From assembly GCA_945915085.1 (NCBI GenBank), contig CAMEET010000007.1:1-38365 (forward strand): DNA of 38,365 bases, written 5' to 3'. This DNA comes from an uncultured Treponema sp. (GTDB lineage Bacteria > Spirochaetota > Spirochaetia > Treponematales > Treponemataceae). Numbering within the stretch: the first letter of the stretch is position 1; every line of letters starts with the position of its first letter. Positions 1 through 12,793 of the stretch are shown here, piece by piece. The notes below the pieces were generated by a model, which did not search any database, was not told the origin of the DNA, and worked only from the letters and a program-made list of their open reading frames with translations. A program made the position numbers and the translations under genes.

Positions 1-4626
<4,626 letters not shown>

Positions 4627-4627
4627 A

Positions 4628-4675
4628 ATTTAAAAAAAACTGAGTAATCATGATGATGAAAAGTTTTTTTTAAAT
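4628..4675 (+). terminator. AT-only hairpin just after rpoC
   Basis: A perfect 14-bp inverted repeat (4628-4641 with 4662-4675) begins one base after the rpoC stop, with a 20-base loop. The arms are A-run and T-run with a single G:C pair, so on the plus strand the 3' arm contains eight T. It may end or slow rpoBC transcription, but a GC-poor stem is not a standard intrinsic terminator. Confidence 0.45.
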
Positions 4676-4684
4676 CTGAAAAAT

Positions 4685-4739
4685 GCGGATTTTACAAAAA
4701 AAAGTAGGAAAATATTTTTTTACTATTGTAAAATTCCGC
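4685..4739 (+). terminator. Second long hairpin after rpoC
   Basis: GCGGATTTTACAA (4685-4697) pairs with TTGTAAAATTCCGC (4726-4739) with one bulged base. Inside it AGTAGGAAAA pairs with TTTTTTTACT using two G-T wobbles. The result is a nearly continuous stem over 55 bases. Position suggests an rpoC 3' processing or termination structure; there is no T-run after the stem. Confidence 0.45.
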
Positions 4740-4768
4740 TTGAATTCATTTAAACAATTTATTAAAAT
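4740..4768 (+). promoter_or_regulatory. Putative promoter for rpsL-rpsG
   Basis: TTGAAT (4740-4745), 17 bases, TAAAAT (4763-4768) fits a sigma-70 type promoter and starts directly after the rpoC 3' hairpin. The inverted repeat TTTAAACA (4749-4756) / TGTTTAAA (4768-4775) covers the spacer and predicted start site and could be an operator. Prediction only. Confidence 0.45.
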
Positions 4769-4775
4769 GTTTAAA

Positions 4776-4829
4776 CCTATTTTTGTATAGGTGGATTGAT
4801 GAGAAAATCTTCCGGGGTGCTGACCGGAA
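4776..4829 (+). promoter_or_regulatory. rpsL leader with two hairpins
   Basis: If transcription starts near 4775, the leader begins with the hairpin CCTAT-TTTTGT-ATAGG (4776-4791) and then holds TTCCGG-GGTGCTGA-CCGGAA (4810-4829), 19 bases before the S12 start codon and just ahead of the GGAG at 4837-4840. A GC-rich stem next to a ribosome-binding site in this AT-rich DNA suggests a binding site for a ribosomal protein (S7 or S12 would be the obvious candidates); that role is inference. Confidence 0.4.
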
Positions 4830-4848
4830 TAAAATAGGAGATTAGGCG

Positions 4849-5223
4849 ATGCCTACAATAAATCAATTAATTCGTCAGGGTCGTAAAACTGCGGCAAATA
4901 GAACTAAGGCTCCCGCACTTGATTCTTGTCCACAGAAACGCGGTGTATGTACACGTGTTATGACTCAGACACCAAAGAAACCAAACTCGGCTCTTCGTAA
5001 AATTGCCCGTGTTCGTTTATCAAATGGTATTGAAGTTACTGCTTATATTCCAGGTATTGGACATAACTTGCAGGAACACTCAGTTGTATTAGTTCGTGGT
5101 GGTCGTGTAAAAGACCTTCCTGGTGTACGTTATCACATTATTCGTGGTACAAAAGATACTCTTGGCGTTGAAGACAGAAAACGTGGTCGTTCAAAATATG
5201 GTGCTAAGAGACCTAAGGCTTAA
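4849..5223 (+). CDS. rpsL: 30S ribosomal protein S12
   Basis: S12 of the small subunit decoding centre, 124 aa, normal length. It begins [13 protein letters not shown] as in nearly all bacteria and carries [11 protein letters not shown] and [13 protein letters not shown], the two loops that touch the decoding site. The lysines at the classical streptomycin positions are wild type, so no resistance change is seen there. GGAG at 4837-4840 sets the start. Sixteen bases separate it from rpsG, and the pair forms a shortened str operon without fusA. Confidence 0.98.
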   Translation: MPTINQLIRQGRKTAANRTKAPALDSCPQKRGVCTRVMTQTPKKPNSALRKIARVRLSNGIEVTAYIPGIGHNLQEHSVVLVRGGRVKDLPGVRYHIIRGTKDTLGVEDRKRGRSKYGAKRPKA

Positions 5224-5239
5224 TTAATGGAGGACTAAG

Positions 5240-5710
5240 ATGGGAAGACATAAGAAATCAATCGAGCGTCCATTAATGCCGGATGTAAAATATAATTCAA
5301 AAGTTGTTTCTAAGTTCGTATGTCGTATGATGTTGGACGGAAAGAAAGACATTTGTACAAAGATTATTTACCAGGCAATGGATAATCTTAAAGCAAAAAC
5401 AGATAAAGATCCTTTGGAGGTTCTTTTAAAGGCTCTTGAAAATGTAAAACCAATGGTTGAAGTTAAATCTCGCCGTGTTGGCGGTGCAACTTACCAGGTT
5501 CCAATGGAAATCAGAGAAACACGTCGTGAAGCACTTGCTATGAGATGGATTATTGAGGCAGCTCGTAACAGAAGTGGACACGGTATGGCTGATACACTTG
5601 CAGCTGAACTTCTTGATGCTTACAACAATACAGGTTCTGCATACAAGAAACGTGAAGATGTTCATAAAATGGCTGAAGCTAACAAAGCTTTTGCTCACTA
5701 CAGATGGTAG
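5240..5710 (+). CDS. rpsG: 30S ribosomal protein S7
   Basis: S7 nucleates assembly of the 30S head by binding the 3' major domain of 16S rRNA and lines the E site. The 156 aa product is full length, with the family signature [12 protein letters not shown] and the C-terminal end AFAHYRW. GGAGG lies 6-10 bases before the ATG. It is the last gene of the str group here: a strong intrinsic terminator follows within 12 bases and fusA is not downstream. Confidence 0.98.
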   Translation: MGRHKKSIERPLMPDVKYNSKVVSKFVCRMMLDGKKDICTKIIYQAMDNLKAKTDKDPLEVLLKALENVKPMVEVKSRRVGGATYQVPMEIRETRREALAMRWIIEAARNRSGHGMADTLAAELLDAYNNTGSAYKKREDVHKMAEANKAFAHYRW

Positions 5711-5721
5711 TTTAATTTTCA

Positions 5722-5759
5722 AATGGGAGGTACTTTTTGGTATCTTCCATTTTTTTTTT
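5722..5759 (+). terminator. Intrinsic terminator after rpsG
   Basis: AATGGGAGGTAC (5722-5733) pairs over 12 bases with GTATCTTCCATT (5740-5751), including two G-T wobbles, with a six-base loop. The 3' arm runs straight into nine to ten T. A textbook rho-independent terminator closing the rpsL-rpsG unit. Confidence 0.9.
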
Positions 5760-6193
5760 GTCATTTTAGGATTTTTCCTATTGATTATTTTTTATATAAA
5801 TAGTATAAATATTAGGCTAGTCTGTTTATTTGCAGTAAATGGGTTCTTTGAGAGTCAGACAATTTTGTTCTAACTGAGCAAAAATTGGTATCACCGTAAA
5901 GTTAATCTTCTATTAATATCATTAATATAGCAGGTTTTCAGGTGGATACGACCCTAAATGTGGTTATTGTTACCGTTGGTAATAAATATAAAGACGGCTG
6001 ATTTTGGGTTTCTGATGGTCTATATGACTAAAACTCGAAAAACCAAACCAGTTGTCAGATGGATTTTGATAATGATGGTGGTTCCGGGTTACAATATTTC
6101 GAATAGATGAAATATTTTGAAAAATTATTATCCGATCCTACCTTTATTATTTTATAAATCATCAAAAATTGTGTCTGCGAATGTAACAATTCC
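5760..6193. other. Long gap between rpsG and tuf, possible gene remnant
   Basis: No intact gene, tRNA or rRNA was found in this stretch. From about 5932 to 6120 one plus-strand frame reads like protein (VVIVTVGNKYKDG, then FWVSDGLYD, then QMDFDNDGGSG) but is broken by TGA, TAA and TAG codons. It may be a decayed gene, or chance in AT-rich DNA. In many bacteria this place is occupied by fusA; the remnant does not resemble EF-G. Confidence 0.3.
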
Positions 6194-6206
6194 TTGGTAA
6201 AAGGTG

Positions 6207-6215
6207 TGTTATATT
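6207..6215 (+). promoter_or_regulatory. Extended -10 promoter of tuf
   Basis: TG-T-TATATT at 6207-6215 is an extended -10 element; no good -35 is seen at the right distance. Transcription would begin near 6222, about 60 bases before tuf. The leader holds a hairpin, GCCGGA (6249-6254) with TCTGGC (6266-6271), whose 3' arm touches the AAGGAG ribosome-binding site at 6272-6277. Confidence 0.5.
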
Positions 6216-6283
6216 CTGGCTTAAAGTGCAACACATAAAAATATTAATGCCGGATGAAAGAAATTTCTGGCAAGGAGAAAAAC

Positions 6284-7468
6284 ATGGCAAAGGAGAAGTT
6301 CGTTAGAACTAAACCTCACATGAACGTTGGTACTATTGGTCACGTAGACCATGGTAAGACTACACTTTCAGCAGCTATCACTACATATTGTGGAAACAAA
6401 TATGGTGATAAAGTTCTTAAGTACGATGAAATTGATAACGCTCCAGAAGAGAAGGAACGTGGTATTACAATCAATACTCGTCACTTGGAATATCAGTCAG
6501 ACAAGAGACACTATGCTCATATCGACTGTCCAGGACATGCTGACTACATTAAAAACATGATTACTGGTGCAGCTCAGATGGATGGTTCTATCCTCGTTGT
6601 TTCAGCTCCAGATTCAGTTATGCCACAGACACGTGAACACTTGTTGCTCGCACGTCAGGTAGGTGTACCAAAGATTATCGTATTCTTGAATAAAGTTGAC
6701 CAGGTTGATGATCCTGATCTTCTTGAACTCGTAGTAGAAGAAGTAAAAGATACTCTTCAGGAATATGGATTCTCAGCTGATACACCAATTATTAAAGGTT
6801 CTGCATTCAAAGCTTTGAACGAACCAACTCCAGAAAACACAGCTTGTATCGAAGAACTTTTGACAGCTATGGATACATGGTTTGATGATCCAGTTCGTGA
6901 TGATGAAAAACCATTCTTGATGCCAATTGAAGATATCTTTACAATTTCAGGACGTGGTACTGTAGTAACAGGAAAAATCGAACGTGGTGTTGTTAATATG
7001 AACGACCCAGTACAGATTGTAGGTATTCGTCCAACAGCTGACACAACTGTAACAGGTATCGAAATGTTCCAGAAAACTCTTGATCAGGGTATGGCTGGCG
7101 ATAACGTTGGTATCTTGCTCCGTGGTGTTGAAAAGAAAGATGTTGTTCGTGGTCAGGTTTTGGCAAAGCCAAATTCAATTACTCCACACACAAAATTCGA
7201 AGCTCAGATTTACGTTCTTTCAAAAGAAGAAGGTGGACGTCACTCTCCATTCTTCACAGGATATCGTCCACAGTTCTACTTCAGAACTACAGATATTACT
7301 GGTACAATCGAACTCGAAGCTGGTACAGACATGGTAAAACCAGGCGATAACGTAAAAGTTATTGGTGAACTTATTCACCCAATCGCTATGGACGAAGGTC
7401 TTAAACTTGCTATCCGTGAAGGCGGTCACACAATCGCTTCTGGACAGGTTGTAAAAATTATTGAATAG
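6284..7468 (+). CDS. tuf: Elongation factor Tu
   Basis: GTPase that brings aminoacyl-tRNA to the ribosomal A site. The 394 aa protein has the P-loop GHVDHGKT (residues 19-26), switch [14 protein letters not shown] and NKVD, followed by the two beta-barrel domains ending in [15 protein letters not shown]. The start at 6284 was chosen over an in-frame ATG at 6254 because AAGGAG lies six bases upstream and MAKEKF is the usual N terminus; the earlier ATG falls in the leader hairpin. The sequence closely resembles treponemal EF-Tu, which is the best taxonomic clue in the window. Confidence 0.98.
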   Translation: MAKEKFVRTKPHMNVGTIGHVDHGKTTLSAAITTYCGNKYGDKVLKYDEIDNAPEEKERGITINTRHLEYQSDKRHYAHIDCPGHADYIKNMITGAAQMDGSILVVSAPDSVMPQTREHLLLARQVGVPKIIVFLNKVDQVDDPDLLELVVEEVKDTLQEYGFSADTPIIKGSAFKALNEPTPENTACIEELLTAMDTWFDDPVRDDEKPFLMPIEDIFTISGRGTVVTGKIERGVVNMNDPVQIVGIRPTADTTVTGIEMFQKTLDQGMAGDNVGILLRGVEKKDVVRGQVLAKPNSITPHTKFEAQIYVLSKEEGGRHSPFFTGYRPQFYFRTTDITGTIELEAGTDMVKPGDNVKVIGELIHPIAMDEGLKLAIREGGHTIASGQVVKIIE

Positions 7469-7484
7469 TTTATTGAGTAAATAA

Positions 7485-7529
7485 TTTTTTTCAAGCAGCA
7501 GGATTAATTTCCTGCTGTTGTGAAAAAAA
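7485..7529 (+). promoter_or_regulatory. Long stem-loop between tuf and rpsJ
   Basis: CAGCAGGA (7496-7503) pairs with TCCTGCTG (7510-7517) around a six-base loop. The stem continues outward: TTTTTTTCA (7485-7493) pairs with TGAAAAAAA (7521-7529) with one bulge. The 3' arm ends directly at the rpsJ ribosome-binding site GGAG (7530-7533). On the plus strand the stem is followed by A, not T, so it is more likely a translation or processing element than a terminator. Confidence 0.5.
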
Positions 7530-7542
7530 GGAGTAAAATTAA

Positions 7543-7851
7543 ATGGCTAATGGAAAGATTCGTGTCAGACTTCGTGCATTTGATGTAGAACTGATCGACC
7601 AGAGTGCTAAAGCCATCGTGCAGACAGTACAGAAAGCTGGTGCAAAGGTTTCAGGACCTATCCCGCTTCCTACAAGAATCAATAAAATGACTGTTTTGCG
7701 TTCTCCACACGTAAATAAAAAATCACGTGAACAGTTTGAAATGAGAACACATAAACGTCTTATTGACATTATGAACCCATCACAAGATGTTATGGATTCT
7801 TTGATGAAACTTGAACTTCCTGCCGGTGTCGATGTAGTTATTACACAATAG
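7543..7851 (+). CDS. rpsJ: 30S ribosomal protein S10
   Basis: S10 of the 30S head, also NusE in antitermination complexes. The 102 aa product matches the family length and carries [14 protein letters not shown] near the N terminus and the signature [19 protein letters not shown] in the middle. The ribosome-binding site is GGAG at 7530-7533. It is the first gene of the S10 operon but is separated by 170 bases of structured DNA from rplC, an unusually wide gap for this pair. Confidence 0.98.
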   Translation: MANGKIRVRLRAFDVELIDQSAKAIVQTVQKAGAKVSGPIPLPTRINKMTVLRSPHVNKKSREQFEMRTHKRLIDIMNPSQDVMDSLMKLELPAGVDVVITQ

Positions 7852-7904
7852 TGTAGTTGTTACACGAGGGTGTAATTATCACACTAGTAGTGAAATATTT
7901 ATGG

Positions 7905-7921
7905 TTATCTAGTCTAGATAA
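7905..7921. promoter_or_regulatory. Perfect 8-bp palindrome between rpsJ and rplC
   Basis: TTATCTAG-T-CTAGATAA is a perfect inverted repeat with a one-base centre. Such a short centre favours a protein-binding site over an RNA hairpin. Two smaller inverted repeats precede it (TTACAC/GTGTAA near 7860-7875 and CACT/AGTG near 7883-7892), and an A-run follows. Function unknown. Confidence 0.4.
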
Positions 7922-7974
7922 TCAAAAAAAATGGTACGGTCCCTCTGGATTCGGGATGGCGGCCTAAGATTAAA

Positions 7975-8006
7975 GGGAGTTTTGCGAAAGATAGTAACAA
8001 AATCCC
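7975..8006 (+). promoter_or_regulatory. rplC leader hairpin
   Basis: GGGAGTTTTG (7975-7984) pairs with CAAAATCCC (7998-8006) with one bulged G and a 13-base loop CGAAAGATAGTAA. It ends immediately before the AAAGGAGA ribosome-binding site of rplC. TCCC/GGGA pairing upstream (about 7940-7956) adds a second possible stem. Its place fits an autoregulatory site for an S10-operon protein; the regulator is not identifiable from sequence. Confidence 0.4.
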
Positions 8007-8021
8007 AAAGGAGATATCAGA

Positions 8022-8642
8022 ATGAAAGGTCTGATTGCAAAAAAAGTTGGCATGACACAGATATTCGATGAAAGCGGTAATCTGACTCCAGTAACCGTAA
8101 TCCAGGTCGAGCCTAATGTTGTTATTGCCAAAAAAGAAAAGGAAAATTGCGGTTACAATGCAGTTGTTCTTGGTTTAGAAGATATTAAAGCTTCTAGAGC
8201 AAACAAAGCTTATGCCGGACAATTTCCAGAAAGTATCAATCCAAAACGTCACTTGAAAGAATTCCGTGATTTTGAAAAGGATGTAAATGTTGGTGATGTT
8301 GTTGGTCTTGAACTTTTTGAAGGAACACGTTTCTTAGATGTTACAGCAACTTCAAAAGGTAAAGGTTTCCAGGGTGTTATGAAAAGATGGGGATTCCATG
8401 GTGGACGTGCTACTCATGGTTCGAAATTCCATCGTGAACCAGGTGGTACAGGAGAATGTACAACTCCAGGTCACTCATTCAAGAATATCAAATTACCTGG
8501 ACATATGGGTTTCAAAAGAGTTACTGTACAAAATTTAAAGATTGTAAAAGTAGAACCTGATCTAAAAGTTATTATGGTTCGTGGTGCTGTTCCTGGAAAC
8601 AAGAACTGTACTCTCATTGTGAAAGCCGCAGTTAAGAAATAG
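8022..8642 (+). CDS. rplC: 50S ribosomal protein L3
   Basis: L3 is an early assembly protein of the large subunit whose long loop reaches toward the peptidyl-transferase centre. The 206 aa protein begins MKGLIAKKVGMTQIF and has the loop KGFQGVMKRWGFHGG and the GHMG segment typical of L3. AAAGGAGA precedes the ATG. Its stop codon overlaps the AGGAGA ribosome-binding site of rplD ten bases downstream. Confidence 0.98.
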   Translation: MKGLIAKKVGMTQIFDESGNLTPVTVIQVEPNVVIAKKEKENCGYNAVVLGLEDIKASRANKAYAGQFPESINPKRHLKEFRDFEKDVNVGDVVGLELFEGTRFLDVTATSKGKGFQGVMKRWGFHGGRATHGSKFHREPGGTGECTTPGHSFKNIKLPGHMGFKRVTVQNLKIVKVEPDLKVIMVRGAVPGNKNCTLIVKAAVKK

Positions 8643-8652
8643 GAGATAGAAT

Positions 8653-9291
8653 ATGGAAAAGAAAGTATATTCAACTTCTGGAAAAGAATTGCGTACAATC
8701 ACACTTGATGATAAAGTATTCGGTCTTCCAGTTAACGACGATGTAATTTATTATGCTATCACAAATGAATTAGCAAATAGACGTGTTGGTACTGCTTGTA
8801 CAAAAACTCGTTCCGAAGTACATGGTTCAAATGCAAAACCATATAAACAGAAGGGAACTGGTAATGCACGTCGTGGTGACAAAAAATCTCCAATTATGGT
8901 TGGTGGTGGTACAATTTTTGGACCTAAACCAAGAGATTTCAGTTACTCAATTCCTAAGAAAGCAAAGAGACTTGCTATGAAGTCGATCTTGAGTGCTCAT
9001 GCTCAGGGTGAAAGACTTACAGTTGTTGAAGATTTTACTGTTGAAAGCGGTAAAACAAAGGATTTAGTAACAATTCTTAACAATTTTGCTAAAGACGAAA
9101 GAACTGTATTAATTCTTAAAGATGATGATGCAAAGATTAAACAGGCAGCTAGAAATATTCCAAATCTTACTTTCCTTGCATATAATCGTCTTGAAGCACA
9201 TGATTTGTACTACGGACGCAAGATAATTATTCTTGAATCTGCAGTAAAAAATCTTTCTGAGTTCTATGCTGAAGATAAGGAGGCTAAATAA
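8653..9291 (+). CDS. rplD: 50S ribosomal protein L4
   Basis: L4 (also L1e family) lines the nascent-peptide exit tunnel and in enterobacteria represses the S10 operon. The 212 aa product has the conserved KQKGTGNARRGDKKSP loop at about residues 63-80, which reaches into the tunnel, and GGGTIFGPKPRDFSY. It overlaps rplW by one base in a TAATG arrangement, so translation is probably coupled. Confidence 0.97.
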   Translation: MEKKVYSTSGKELRTITLDDKVFGLPVNDDVIYYAITNELANRRVGTACTKTRSEVHGSNAKPYKQKGTGNARRGDKKSPIMVGGGTIFGPKPRDFSYSIPKKAKRLAMKSILSAHAQGERLTVVEDFTVESGKTKDLVTILNNFAKDERTVLILKDDDAKIKQAARNIPNLTFLAYNRLEAHDLYYGRKIIILESAVKNLSEFYAEDKEAK

Positions 9292-9575
9292 TGAATTACG
9301 AAGATATTCTTATTAGGCCTGTTGTTTCTGAAAAAGCAAGTATGTTGCGTGAACAGAATAAATATGTATTTATTGTTCATCCAGATGCAACAAAAACACA
9401 GATTAAAGAAGCTGTTGCTCGCTTATTCAAAGTAAAAGTAGTTGACTGCACAACAATGAATGTGCTTGGTAAAATGAAACGACTTCGTGGTAAACCAGGT
9501 CGTACAGCATCTTACAAAAAAGCTATTGTACGTATCGCTGAAGGCGAAACAATTGCTGCTTTTGAAGGTGTGTAA
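9291..9575 (+). CDS. rplW: 50S ribosomal protein L23
   Basis: L23 sits at the tunnel exit and docks trigger factor and SRP. The 94 aa product shows the N-terminal IRPVVSEKAS motif and the basic loop GKMKRLRGKPGRTASYKKA near the C-terminal half. The ATG overlaps the rplD stop; GGAGG lies within the end of rplD. Confidence 0.97.
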   Translation: MNYEDILIRPVVSEKASMLREQNKYVFIVHPDATKTQIKEAVARLFKVKVVDCTTMNVLGKMKRLRGKPGRTASYKKAIVRIAEGETIAAFEGV

Positions 9576-9602
9576 GTCTGGTAGAAATTAAGGGGATATA
9601 AA

Positions 9603-10427
9603 ATGGCTCTTAAAGTATTTAAGCCAATGACAGCAGGTACACGTGGACGTGTAGACTTGCGTCGTGACGAACTGACAACTGATAGACCCGAGAAAACTTT
9701 GGTGTCAGGTCGTAAGTCTCATGCAGGACGCGGAGCTGGTGGTCGTATTTCTGTACGTCATCAGGGTGGCGGTCACAAGAGACGTTATCGTGATATAGAT
9801 TTCAAGCGTGATAAGCACGGAATTCCTGGAACTGTAAAAACAATTGAATATGATCCAAACAGAAGTGCAAATATCGCTTTGATTTATTATGCAGACGGTG
9901 ATAAACGTTATATCATCGCTCCAAAAGGATTGCAGGTTGGTCAGAAAATTATGTCTGGTGATAATGCAACTCCGACAGTTGGAAATGCACTTCCTCTGAA
10001 TGCAATTCCAGTTGGATTTACTATTCACAACATTGAATTGACACTTGGTCAGGGTGGACAGCTTGTTCGTTCTGCTGGTGCTAGTGCAATGATTGCAGGT
10101 CGCGAAGGTGATTATGTTATCGTTCGCTTACCTTCAAGTGAAATGAGAAAGATTAACGGAAAATGCTATGCAACAATCGGTGTTGTAGGAAATGAAGAAC
10201 ACATGAACGTAAAACTTGGTAAAGCAGGTCATAAACGTTGGATGGGTATTCGTCCTACAGTTCGTGGTATGGCTATGAACCCTGTTGATCACCCACTTGG
10301 TGGTGGTGAAGGTGCTGGTAAAGGACGTAATCCTGTTACTCCTTGGGGACAGCCTTGTAAAGGTTACCAGACACGCAACAAAAGAAAGACATCTAGCAAC
10401 TTTATTGTTAGCCGTCGTAAGAAGTAG
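9603..10427 (+). CDS. rplB: 50S ribosomal protein L2
   Basis: L2 is a core protein needed for subunit association and peptidyl-transferase activity. The 274 aa protein contains [15 protein letters not shown], the OB-like and SH3-like domains, and the signature [20 protein letters not shown] near residues 221-240, including the conserved histidine of that loop. AAGGGGA precedes the ATG. Confidence 0.98.
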   Translation: MALKVFKPMTAGTRGRVDLRRDELTTDRPEKTLVSGRKSHAGRGAGGRISVRHQGGGHKRRYRDIDFKRDKHGIPGTVKTIEYDPNRSANIALIYYADGDKRYIIAPKGLQVGQKIMSGDNATPTVGNALPLNAIPVGFTIHNIELTLGQGGQLVRSAGASAMIAGREGDYVIVRLPSSEMRKINGKCYATIGVVGNEEHMNVKLGKAGHKRWMGIRPTVRGMAMNPVDHPLGGGEGAGKGRNPVTPWGQPCKGYQTRNKRKTSSNFIVSRRKK

Positions 10428-10444
10428 TTGGCGAGGAGATAATC

Positions 10445-10729
10445 GTGTCAAGATCTGTTAAGAAAGGACCTTTCGTAGAAAAATCACTTTACAAAAAGGT
10501 TCAGTTGATGAATAAAGAAGCAGACAAGAAAATGATTAAAACATATTCTCGCTGCTCTACAATAATTCCAGAAATGGTAGGTAATACTATTTCTGTGTAT
10601 AATGGAAAATCATGGATTCCTGTATATATTACAGAAAACCTTGTTGGTCACAAACTTGGAGAATTTGCTCCAACTCGTACTTACAAGGGACATGGTGGAA
10701 CAGATAAAACTGCCGGAAAAGGCAAATAA
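10445..10729 (+). CDS. rpsS: 30S ribosomal protein S19
   Basis: S19 binds the head of the 30S subunit and forms bridges to the 50S. The 94 aa product begins [15 protein letters not shown] and has the C-terminal signature [18 protein letters not shown]. The start codon is GTG, supported by GAGGAG 8-13 bases upstream and by the fully conserved N terminus. Confidence 0.97.
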   Translation: MSRSVKKGPFVEKSLYKKVQLMNKEADKKMIKTYSRCSTIIPEMVGNTISVYNGKSWIPVYITENLVGHKLGEFAPTRTYKGHGGTDKTAGKGK

Positions 10730-10741
10730 TAGGTGGGTATT

Positions 10742-11098
10742 ATGGCTGAGAAAAAAGGTTATGTAGCCACTTCGAAATTCCTGATTGCATCACCAACAAA
10801 GGTTCGCCCTGTTGCTCATGTAATTAATCAGAAATCCTATACTGAAGCTATGGCTATCTTGGCAAATATGCCACAGAAAGGTGCAACATTAATCAGTGCT
10901 ACTTTGAAATCTGCTGCATCAAATGCACTTAACCAGAATAGTAAGTTGGATGAAGATATGCTTTACGTAAAAGAAATTAGAGTTGATGAAGGTCCTAGAC
11001 TCAAGAGAGTTTGGTTCCGTGCACGTGGTCGTGCTGATCAGCTTTTAAAACGTATGTGTCATATTACCGTCATCGTTGACGAGAAGGCGGGGGAATAA
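10742..11098 (+). CDS. rplV: 50S ribosomal protein L22
   Basis: L22 extends a beta-hairpin into the exit tunnel, the region altered in some macrolide-resistant strains. The product is 118 aa from the ATG at 10742; the GTG at 10733 is rejected because it lies in the ribosome-binding site AGGTGGG. The hairpin region [20 protein letters not shown] and the end CHITVIVDE are typical; no deletion is seen in the hairpin. Confidence 0.96.
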   Translation: MAEKKGYVATSKFLIASPTKVRPVAHVINQKSYTEAMAILANMPQKGATLISATLKSAASNALNQNSKLDEDMLYVKEIRVDEGPRLKRVWFRARGRADQLLKRMCHITVIVDEKAGE

Positions 11099-11099
11099 A

Positions 11100-11843
11100 G
11101 TGGGTCAGAAAGTTAATCCTATTGGTTTACGTTTAGGTGTAAACAAAACATGGCAGTCACGCTGGTATGCAGATCCACGTGAATATGCAGATTTAGTTCT
11201 TGAAGATATTAAGATTCGTAAAATGGTTTCTGAACTTCCAGAATGTAAAAATGCAGATATAGCAGAAATTGAAATTGTTCGTCATCCACAGCGCGTAACA
11301 ATTGTAATTCACACAGCAAAACCTGGTGTTATTATTGGTGCTAAAGGTGCTACAATCGAAAAAATTAGTGGAGATATCCAGAAGCAACTTACTAAAAAGG
11401 TTCAGATTAAGATTAAGGAAATCAAACGTGGTGATTTGAATGCTACTTTGATTGCACAGAATATCGGTCGTCAACTTGTAGGTCGTGGTTCATTCCGCAA
11501 GGCTATGAAACAGGCTGTAAGTAATGCAATGCGCGCTGGAGCTCAGGGTATAAAAGTTCGTCTTAGTGGTCGTCTTGGCGGTGCAGATATGTCTCGTACA
11601 GAAGAACATAAAGAAGGACGTGTTCCATTACATACACTTCGTGCTGATATTGACTATGGAACATACGCAGCTCTTACTACATACGGTAAAATCGGTATTA
11701 AAGTATGGGTTTACAACGGTATGAACTATGGTATCGATCACAATGAAGATGCTGGTCAGCTCGTTAAAAAGCCAAGACGTCCAGCTCGTCAGAGTGCTGA
11801 AAAGGCAGATGGTGCTGAACCTGCTAAAAAGGCAAGGAGTTAG
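11100..11843 (+). CDS. rpsC: 30S ribosomal protein S3
   Basis: S3 lines the mRNA entry channel of the 30S head and contributes to helicase activity. The 247 aa protein starts with GTG at 11100 ([13 protein letters not shown], the invariant N terminus); upstream in-frame codons would add residues overlapping rplV. A KH domain with [14 protein letters not shown] lies at about residues 72-86, followed by the C-terminal domain with [12 protein letters not shown]. It ends with a lysine- and alanine-rich tail. Confidence 0.97.
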   Translation: MGQKVNPIGLRLGVNKTWQSRWYADPREYADLVLEDIKIRKMVSELPECKNADIAEIEIVRHPQRVTIVIHTAKPGVIIGAKGATIEKISGDIQKQLTKKVQIKIKEIKRGDLNATLIAQNIGRQLVGRGSFRKAMKQAVSNAMRAGAQGIKVRLSGRLGGADMSRTEEHKEGRVPLHTLRADIDYGTYAALTTYGKIGIKVWVYNGMNYGIDHNEDAGQLVKKPRRPARQSAEKADGAEPAKKARS

Positions 11844-11846
11844 TAT

Positions 11847-12266
11847 ATGCCATTAAGTCCAAAAAGAGTAATTCACCGTAAGGTGCAGCGTGGTCGCGAA
11901 AAAGGTTTCGCAACTCGTGATAATAATATTGATTTTGGTGACATCGCTCTTGTAGCAATGGAACCAACTTGGTTGGATGCTAGAGTAATTGAAGCTGCCC
12001 GTGTTGCTATCAACCGTAAGCTTGAAAGAAAGGGAAATGTATGGATTCGTATCTTCCCTGATAAACCAATTACTAAAAAACCAGCTGAAGTTCGAATGGG
12101 TAAGGGTAAAGGTGCTCCAGATCATTGGGCAGCTGTTATCAAACCTGGTATGATTTTGTTCGAAATTGGTGGTGTTGACCTTAAAGTTGCTCATAGAGCT
12201 CTCGAACTTGCAGGTGATAAACTTCCAGTTCTCACAAAAATCGTTTATAAGCCAACACGCGACTAG
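11847..12266 (+). CDS. rplP: 50S ribosomal protein L16
   Basis: L16 helps position tRNA in the A site of the large subunit. The 139 aa product starts MPLSPKRVIHRKVQRGREKG, has the ARVIEAARVAINRKLERKG signature and the loop MGKGKGAPDHWAAVIKPG. It starts three bases after the rpsC stop; its ribosome-binding site AAGGAG lies inside the end of rpsC. Confidence 0.97.
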   Translation: MPLSPKRVIHRKVQRGREKGFATRDNNIDFGDIALVAMEPTWLDARVIEAARVAINRKLERKGNVWIRIFPDKPITKKPAEVRMGKGKGAPDHWAAVIKPGMILFEIGGVDLKVAHRALELAGDKLPVLTKIVYKPTRD

Positions 12267-12277
12267 GAGGAAATAAG

Positions 12278-12490
12278 ATGGCTGATTCAAAGAAAAAGAA
12301 TGACAAAGAACTGTCTTATAAAGAACTCGTAGCTAAACGTGACGAGCTTAAAAAGGAATACATGGATCTCCGTTTTAAAATGGTAGTTTCTCATGTAGAT
12401 AATCCAATGCAGAAACGTACACTTCGTCGTGAAATTGCACGTTTGAATACGTTTATTCGCCAGAAAGAAATTGCTGGCGAAAACAAATAG
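12278..12490 (+). CDS. rpmC: 50S ribosomal protein L29
   Basis: L29 is a small two-helix protein beside the tunnel exit. The 70 aa product has the core ELVAKRDELKKEYMDLRFK and the RREIARLNTFIRQKE second helix. It has a charged N-terminal extension of about ten residues (ADSKKKNDK) compared with the shortest family members. AGGAGG precedes the ATG. Confidence 0.95.
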   Translation: MADSKKKNDKELSYKELVAKRDELKKEYMDLRFKMVVSHVDNPMQKRTLRREIARLNTFIRQKEIAGENK

Positions 12491-12500
12491 GAGCTGAACT

Positions 12501-12776
12501 GTGGAAGAGAATGCTGTTCAGACTGTAAAGCCTTCAAAACGTTCATTTGTTGGTCTTGTAACAAGCGATAAAATGGACAAAACAATTGTTGTAACAATTG
12601 CAACAAAAAAAATGGATCGTCTTTACAAGAAATATGTTACTAGAACAAAGAAGTACATGGCTCATGATGAAAATAATGATGCACATGTAGGTGATACAGT
12701 GCGTATCGTTGAATGCAGACCTTTAAGCAAAAATAAATGCTGGCGTCTTGCTGAAATCGTTGAGCGTGCTAAATAA
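12501..12776 (+). CDS. rpsQ: 30S ribosomal protein S17
   Basis: S17 is a primary binder of the 16S 5' domain. The 91 aa OB-fold protein uses a GTG start at 12501, ten bases after rpmC and preceded by AGGAG. The core reads [17 protein letters not shown], then [10 protein letters not shown] and [17 protein letters not shown]. The N-terminal extension [12 protein letters not shown] is longer than in E. coli S17; an internal methionine at the core is too far in to be the start. Confidence 0.95.
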   Translation: MEENAVQTVKPSKRSFVGLVTSDKMDKTIVVTIATKKMDRLYKKYVTRTKKYMAHDENNDAHVGDTVRIVECRPLSKNKCWRLAEIVERAK

Positions 12777-12793
12777 GCGAAGGAGTTGAAATT

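Noticed and set aside
5553..5873. 106 aa plus-strand frame crossing the rpsG terminator
   Set aside because: It starts inside rpsG in another frame and runs through the terminator hairpin.
5932..6034. Possible selenoprotein or read-through frame interrupted by TGA
   Set aside because: The frame also meets TAA and TAG soon after, there is no start signal, and no recoding element is seen.
11853..12290. 145 aa minus-strand frame opposite rplP
   Set aside because: It is the mirror of a highly conserved ribosomal gene and has the Asn/Phe/Ser-rich make-up of antisense frames.
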